DNA from: Fimbriimonadaceae bacterium
GTDB taxonomy: Bacteria; Armatimonadota; Fimbriimonadia; Fimbriimonadales; Fimbriimonadaceae
NCBI GenBank assembly: GCA_019694835.1
Contig: JAIBBE010000041.1
Location: 1-9,457 of the forward strand
Direction: 5' to 3'
Length of the DNA: 9,457 nucleotides
Below, piece after piece: positions 6,556-9,457 of the stretch (its first letter is position 1; every line of letters starts with the position of its first letter). The translations under genes and the position numbers were made by a program. Below the pieces are notes generated by a model. That model was not told where the DNA came from. It did not search any database and saw nothing but the letters and a program-made list of their open reading frames with translations.

Positions 6556-6568
6556 GTGAGTGCCTCAC
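6556..6568 (-). promoter_or_regulatory. Ribosome-binding site of the ribokinase-type gene inside a small palindrome
   Basis: On the minus strand AAGTGAGG precedes the TTG at 6554 by eight bases and is the best ribosome site for this gene. It is embedded in GTGAGGCACTCAC, whose GTGAG and CTCAC arms are complementary around three bases. The palindrome is small, but it could act as an operator or mask the site in the mRNA. I use it mainly as evidence for the downstream start. Confidence 0.4.
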
Positions 6569-6578
6569 TTTCATCGCC

Positions 6579-6617
6579 ATGTCGTGCTACACGCACTTGC
6601 ACGATGTAGCACGACAT
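6579..6617. promoter_or_regulatory. Perfect 13-bp inverted repeat in the operon leader, candidate operator or RNA switch
   Basis: ATGTCGTGCTACA (6579-6591) and TGTAGCACGACAT (6605-6617) are exact reverse complements separated by 13 bases. The repeat lies 25-63 bases upstream of the proposed TTG start, and downstream (in the direction of transcription) of the proposed -10. As DNA, the half-site centres are 26 bases apart and could bind a dimeric or tetrameric repressor, for example the DeoR-like product of this operon. As RNA it would form a very stable hairpin with a 13-nt loop. The ATG at 6617 is part of the repeat and is probably not a real start. Confidence 0.6.
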
Positions 6618-6657
6618 CAAGCAGCGAGAAGATCCGTGCGCGTAACCCCGAAGTCGT

Positions 6658-6663
6658 ATATTA
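6658..6663 (-). promoter_or_regulatory. Candidate -10 element of the kinase/TIR operon
   Basis: On the minus strand TAATAT matches the TANNNT pattern of actinobacterial -10 elements and stands out as AT-rich in its surroundings. It would start an mRNA near 6650 with a leader of about 95 bases containing the 13-bp inverted repeat. No good -35 hexamer is found at 16-18 bases spacing, so this is a weak call. Confidence 0.3.
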
Positions 6664-6981
6664 CAGCGACTGGCAACTGACTCTCGCCGTAACCCACACG
6701 AACCCGAGTCATTTGATTACTGAAGCCTCACTGACACACGCTGCCCGACGCTCACCTGTCGCTTTCACTGATGACCATCTTGGAGCGCCATTTTCCACGA
6801 CGTGTCACCGGCCTAGCCAAGCCTGGATCGTTCACGACGCGCGGCGTGATCGGGTGTGATGCTCCTATTGGGTGTCAAGCAAGAGGTAGAACGGGAGCAT
6901 CAAGGGACTTTCGCCACTGAAAACTCCATGGCCTCGGTTCCTTTCCGTGGATTCACACGTGGACGTGACATACCAATCACT
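6664..6981. other. Intergenic region without a gene, holding an IS110 footprint and a palindrome
   Basis: I see no convincing coding sequence here. Short open frames such as the one on the plus strand at 6856-7218 lack family similarity and overlap the vWA gene in antisense. The stretch contains an imperfect palindrome TCACGACGCGCGGCGTGA (6832-6849, 16 of 18 positions symmetric), an IS110-type end at 6858-6880 and a 9-bp inverted repeat at 6857-6902, each discussed separately. The palindrome could be a repressor site, but no divergent gene starts here to pair it with. Confidence 0.5.
6857..6902 (-). repeat. Relict IS110 right end on the minus strand, with a 9-bp inverted repeat
   Basis: On the minus strand 6858-6880 reads GCTTGACA, four bases, then ATAGGAGCATC, matching the right end of the intact IS110 element (1602-1623) in both blocks. 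The body of that copy would have lain to the right, but only about 50 unremarkable bases follow, so this is a footprint, not an element. TGATGCTCC (6857-6865) is also the reverse complement of GGAGCATCA (6894-6902), which suggests a second end-like sequence facing it. The two IS110 ends, here and at 1602-1623, point inward toward the TIR/kinase cargo. Confidence 0.5.
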
Positions 6982-7014
6982 GAGGGGGCGGCCTCCCCCG
7001 AAGGCCGCCCCCTC
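6982..7014 (-). terminator. Strong hairpin terminator of the vWA gene
   Basis: GAGGGGGCGGCCT (6982-6994) and AGGCCGCCCCCTC (7002-7014) are perfectly complementary 13-mers around a seven-base loop. The hairpin begins nine bases after the stop codon of the vWA gene. There is no T-tract, as is common for terminators in high-GC actinobacteria. It also separates the vWA gene from the kinase/TIR operon, so these are likely independent transcripts. Confidence 0.8.
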
Positions 7015-7023
7015 TCCCAGGCA

Positions 7024-7824
7024 CTAGGAGGCCGGGAGGATCCAGTCGCCGCCTGCATACTGCGACTCGATCGGGTCAAAGCCGGCGATCTCCCGGGCGA
7101 CCTCATGGCGCGGCCCCCCTGGCGACGTCGCAGTCGCCCCGGTCGCGAGCGTCGTCTTGCCGACGAAGTCCAAGAAGGCGGCGATCGCGTCAGCGGGACT
7201 CACCCCCGGCCGGGATAGGAACGCCAACCCATCCTTGGCCGGGTAGGCCAACTTGGCCAGCGTCTCCGCATCGGCGTTGCGCATTCCGATCGGCACGAAC
7301 CGCGGGTACGAGCGGTTCCCAGTCTCGGTCTCGGCGTCGTAGTCGAATAGCCGACGGAAGGTCTCCATGTACTCCCGGTCCTGCGGAGCGCCGTCGGAAA
7401 GCCAGATCGCCAGCGGACGGAACATCGCCGCACCCGCATCGTGGATCATGCGACTGTCTTCCTGAATCCGCGCGGCGAGCAGCTCGAAAGCTGCGGAGTA
7501 GTTCGTGCCGCCGCCAGCCGTGATCACTGGCATCGACGCTTCACGGATATCTCCAAGAGGGATCAGCACCCGCGCAGTGGAATCGAAACCGATCACGCAC
7601 ATGTACGCGACATCTGCGATCTGAGGTTCGTCCTTCGCGAGTTGCTGAAGCTCTCGGGCGAAATCGTTGAGCTCCTTCTCGACATCCTTCATCGAGCCTG
7701 AGGTGTCTAGCAGGATGTAAAGGGGCATGATCTTCGCCCCCTGCTGGATTCCACCGACCGCCGATGGAACCAGCGGCGGTTCCACGAGGTCGGAACGGAC
7801 GGACGGGGTGGTCGATGCGCTCAT
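7024..7824 (-). CDS. von Willebrand factor A (vWA) domain protein, TerY-like
   Basis: A 266-residue cytoplasmic protein that is almost entirely one vWA domain. The metal-binding MIDAS motif is complete: DTSGS at 40-44, T107 in GGGTNYSAAF, and D144 in LSDGAPQD. Proteins of this compact type, such as TerY in tellurium/stress-resistance clusters, bind divalent metal and act as scaffolds with kinases and phosphatases. No such partner is in the window, so the assignment to that pathway is only by resemblance. ATG at 7824 has GAAGGAG eight bases upstream. A strong terminator follows the stop. Upstream on the same strand lies a possible broken gene and then an IS3 element, so this may be the surviving gene of a disrupted cluster. 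There is no signal peptide or transmembrane segment. Confidence 0.85.
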   Translation of the reverse strand: MSASTTPSVRSDLVEPPLVPSAVGGIQQGAKIMPLYILLDTSGSMKDVEKELNDFARELQQLAKDEPQIADVAYMCVIGFDSTARVLIPLGDIREASMPVITAGGGTNYSAAFELLAARIQEDSRMIHDAGAAMFRPLAIWLSDGAPQDREYMETFRRLFDYDAETETGNRSYPRFVPIGMRNADAETLAKLAYPAKDGLAFLSRPGVSPADAIAAFLDFVGKTTLATGATATSPGGPRHEVAREIAGFDPIESQYAGGDWILPAS

Positions 7825-7876
7825 CGCACGCTCTCCTTCACAAGGTAATGTCCGGATGGGCTACCCGGTACACCCC

Positions 7877-8110
7877 CTACACCGATCCCGGATCAGCGAG
7901 GGTTGTGCTGTACCGACCGCACCCGGTCCCCGTCCGCGCCAGTTCCCGCTCCACGGCCTGCGTCTCGCCCCGGAGCCGATAGGCATCGTTGGAGAACAGC
8001 GATCGTTGCGGAAGGTCCGGCCGAGCCGATCGACCTCATTGGTCAGTTGGCATAATTCGTCCTGCATCCGGTCCAAGTCACGCAAGGCGTCGTCGGGGCT
8101 GCTGCATAAA
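7877..8110 (-). pseudogene. Possible frameshifted, IS-truncated remnant upstream of the vWA gene
   Basis: On the minus strand one frame reads LGTDVTRLCSSPDDALRDLD followed by RMQDELCQLTNEVDRLGR. A second frame, shifted at about 8015-8025, continues LFSNDAYRLRGETQAVEREL to a TAG at 7877-7879. Each half looks like a charged helical coding sequence, and together they would be a plausible C-terminus. No start codon is visible, and the 5' side runs into the IS3 element. The stop lies about 53 bases before the vWA start, in the same direction. I do not recognise the family. The remaining sequence of the 7825-8163 gap shows nothing else. A chance pair of open frames in GC-rich DNA is a real alternative. 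Confidence 0.35.
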
Positions 8111-8163
8111 CGGGTGACATCTGTTCCGAGCTGTGGAAGTGGCTCGGTGGAAGGATGTGTCTT

Positions 8164-8442
8164 ATGTCTAAGCCTTATCCCAGAGAGTTTCGAGATGACG
8201 TGGTCAGGGTCGCGCGTGAGCGCGGGCCTGGGGTCTCGTTAGCTCAGATCGCGAGAGATTTCGGGATCGCGAAGTCTGTGTTGCATCGGTGGATGCGTGA
8301 GGCCGAGCCGCCGAACACAGGGCCCGGTGTTGGTGTCGAGCTAGTCCAGGCACGGCAGCGTATTCGGCTCTTGGAACAAGAAAACGAGGTCCTTCGGCGA
8401 GCTGCTGCCTATCTAGGGCAAGCCAACCTGCCAAAAAAATGA
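8164..8442 (+). CDS. IS3-family transposase OrfA (helix-turn-helix protein)
   Basis: A 92-residue OrfA. ATG 8164 is preferred over 8155, because AAGG at 8151-8154 is nine bases ahead and the family usually begins near MSKPYPREFRDDVV. The helix-turn-helix (SLAQIARDFGIAKSVLHRWM) binds the IS ends. The C-terminal part (VQARQRIRLLEQENEVLRRA) is the leucine-zipper oligomerisation helix that leads into the frameshift site. The stop TGA 8440-8442 overlaps the OrfB start as ATGA. The gene is complete, but because OrfB is broken downstream this copy cannot produce an active transposase on its own. An OrfA alone can act as a repressor of related IS3 copies. Confidence 0.9.
   Translation: MSKPYPREFRDDVVRVARERGPGVSLAQIARDFGIAKSVLHRWMREAEPPNTGPGVGVELVQARQRIRLLEQENEVLRRAAAYLGQANLPKK
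8433..8439 (+). other. Programmed -1 frameshift site (A7) joining OrfA and OrfB
   Basis: Seven consecutive A residues fall in the OrfA frame as A AAA AAA just before its TGA. OrfB lies in the -1 frame relative to OrfA. Slippage here would yield the OrfAB fusion, the usual active transposase of IS3 elements. The OrfB frame also has its own ATG at 8439. Confidence 0.75.
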
Positions 8443-8954
8443 TTTACCCGCTCGTCCGTGACCTTGCTGCGACCGGCGCCCAGATCAGGGTGCCGGTCGC
8501 GGTGACGTGTCGGGTCCTCAAACTATGCCGCGCCGCCTACTACCGCTGGCTGACCAACCCCGTGACTCAGCGCGAGCTCCACGAGGCCTACCGGGCCAAC
8601 GCGTTGTTTGATGCCCATCGTGATGACCCGGAGTTCGGTCATAGGTTCCTCGTGGATGAAGCCGCTGGGGCTGGCGAGCCGATGGCTGTCCGCACAGGCT
8701 GGCGGATCTGCTCGAACAATGGTTGGTGGTCGGCGTTTGGTAAACCCAAACACGGTAAAGCGAAAAGGCCAGGCCCACCGGTCCATGACGACCTCGTTCA
8801 GCGTGACTTCACCGCCTCGGCCCCCAACCAAATCTGGGTAGGTGACATCACCGAACACCAAACCGCTTGGATTCCAGCAGTCGTCGCAACAGTTGAGATT
8901 ACGAGGCGTCTAGTAAAGCAGCTAAGCCTCGATCCACCGATGAGCCGGGGCTGA
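8439..8954 (+). pseudogene. IS3-family transposase OrfB, truncated by an IS30-like element
   Basis: The first 142 residues are typical OrfB: an HTH_21-type region (VTCRVLKLCRAAYYRW, YRANALFDAHRDDPEFGHRF, TGWRICSNNGWWSAFG), the PGPPVHDDLVQRDFTA linker, and the start of the integrase core NQIWVGDITEH with the first catalytic aspartate. After EHQT (about 8864) the homology stops and the frame runs into the terminal repeat of an inserted element, ending at a chance stop at 8952-8954. The second aspartate and the glutamate of the DDE triad are missing, so it is inactive. The reading frame ahead of the break looks intact, so the insertion seems to have caused the inactivation. No 3' part of this gene is found on the other side. 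Confidence 0.88.
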
Positions 8955-9220
8955 CTGGTCGGATTGAGCGCCAGGCGCCGGATGAACTCCGCCTTCTCTC
9001 CTGCTGAGAAGGTTCGCGGCGTGGCTCGTTGCATCGACAACCCTGCCTGACGCATCCACCGATAGGCCGCGGCCTCGCCTACACCCAACGCCTACGCCTC
9101 AGCACGCACCGTGCCGCCCTTGTCGATTAGCTCGAAAAACCGCTCCTTCTGCTCCTTGCTGTACGCACCAGCCATCGTTGCCACCTCCAGTAGGTGTTGC
9201 GACGACTGCTGGAATCCAAG
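8866..9220 (-). mobile_element. 355-bp IS30-like mini-element with perfect 26-bp terminal inverted repeats
   Basis: Positions 8866-8891 and 9195-9220 are exact reverse complements over 26 bases, beginning CTTGGATTCCAGCAG from each outer edge. Between them, on the minus strand, lie the start of a transposase gene and then a short AT-richer end. The element has lost most of its transposase, so it is a non-autonomous (MITE-like) derivative needing a full-length relative in the genome. It interrupts IS3 orfB sequences on both sides. The IS30-like label comes from the N-terminal protein sequence and the repeat length. The family call is less certain than the element itself. Confidence 0.75.
8940..9175 (-). 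pseudogene. IS30-like transposase, N-terminal remnant with an internal stop
   Basis: From ATG 9175 on the minus strand the reading is AGAYSKEQKERFFELIDKGG, then TVRAEA, a TAG stop at 9092-9094, then ALGVGEAAAYRWMRQAGLSM and QRATPRTFSAGEKAEFIRRL. This is the N-terminal helix-turn-helix region of an IS30-like transposase found in actinobacteria. The stop falls where the second helix of the motif should begin and looks like a single-base change. Similarity fades after FIRRLAL (about 8965), so the DDE catalytic domain is deleted. GGAGG lies about nine bases before the ATG, within the usual leader next to the terminal repeat. It cannot encode an active enzyme. Confidence 0.7.
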
Positions 9221-9457
9221 GTGTCCTGTGTTGTGTGATGTCGGTGACCCACAGTTCGTTGGGCCGTAGTCGGTGGAACTTGCGGTTTACCAGGTCGTCG
9301 GCCGTGACCACGCCGCGGAGCCGCTTGACCCGCGCCGGGCCAGGAAGCCCATAGAGGCCGGCCATGTTCATCAGGAGCCACACGGTCCGCTCACAGACTG
9401 TGATGCCCATGCCGAGAGTCAGTTCTGCGTGTACTCGACGATAGCCATACGTGCCGC
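9221..9457 (-). pseudogene. Second IS3-family OrfB, truncated at both sides (5' part beyond window)
   Basis: Open at the window edge, the minus strand reads GTYGYRRVHAELTLGMGITV, a helical AGLYGLPGPARVKR region, then DDLVNRKFHRLRPNELWVTD and ITQHRT. This is the OrfB stretch from the HTH_21 region to the first aspartate of the DDE core. The homology ends at HRT (about 9221), where the mini-element's repeat begins. The open frame then continues by chance inside the element to about 9099. The protein differs from the OrfB at 8439 (NELWVTDITQHRT against NQIWVGDITEHQT), so it is a different IS3 element in the opposite orientation, not a duplicate. The catalytic domain is lost, so it is inactive. 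Confidence 0.82.

Noticed and set aside
6832..6849. Imperfect 18-bp palindrome as a confirmed operator
   Set aside because: It is symmetric at 16 of 18 positions, but lies about 170 bases upstream of the candidate -10 with no gene starting beside it; kept only as a remark in the intergenic entry.
7727..8242. A 171-codon plus-strand open frame over the vWA start and into IS3 OrfA
   Set aside because: It overlaps the well supported vWA and OrfA genes in other frames, and its composition is shadow-like.
8523..8861. Minus-strand open frame opposite the IS3 OrfB
   Set aside because: It is antisense to conserved OrfB motifs, with no start signal and no similarity.
9099..9220. C-terminal extension of the right-hand OrfB frame into the mini-element
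   Set aside because: Homology ends at HRT; the rest is read-through of the terminal repeat and of the antisense or out-of-frame element sequence, not a designed fusion.

Overview
The window looks like an accessory region of a high-GC Gram-positive (actinobacterial) chromosome or plasmid. The insertion sequences are of actinobacterial type (IS110, IS3 with a -1 frameshift, IS30-like), GTG/TTG starts are common, one promoter appears leaderless, and the terminators lack a T-tract. I found no tRNA, rRNA or CRISPR array.

Layout. 1-333: the tail of one IS110 transposase joined to a decayed piece of an IS3 orfB. About 334-1624: an apparently complete IS110-family element, with a structured upstream leader that is a candidate bridge RNA. 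1625-1696: the first codons of an IS30-type transposase (minus strand), cut at the IS110 right end. 1854-3104 (+): a protein with a nucleoside-deoxyribosyltransferase-like/TIR-like domain, a PEGA-like domain and TPR-like helices, apparently from a leaderless promoter. 6554-3227 (-): a tight three-gene operon, both junctions overlapping by GTGA, encoding a ribokinase-type PfkB kinase, a TIR-DeoR sensor fusion, and a FruK/LacC-type PfkB kinase. 6555-7023: operon leader with a strong 13-bp inverted repeat, a footprint of a second IS110 end, and a terminator. 7824-7024 (-): a von Willebrand A (MIDAS) protein. 7877-8110 (-): a possible frameshifted remnant. 8164-9457: two different IS3-family transposase genes facing each other, both broken at the same codon by one 355-bp IS30-like mini-element with perfect 26-bp terminal repeats.

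How the genes may work together. The centre of interest is 1854-6554. A TIR domain (family activity: NAD+ cleavage or signalling) is fused to a DeoR-type C-terminal domain (family role: binding phosphorylated sugars) and is translationally coupled on both sides to PfkB sugar/nucleoside kinases. The convergent neighbour carries another N-glycosidase-like domain of related fold, plus peptide/protein-binding modules. My inference is a sugar-phosphate or nucleotide-gated TIR effector/sensor system, possibly for defence or stress. The sequence shows the architecture and coupling. The substrate, trigger and phenotype are not visible.
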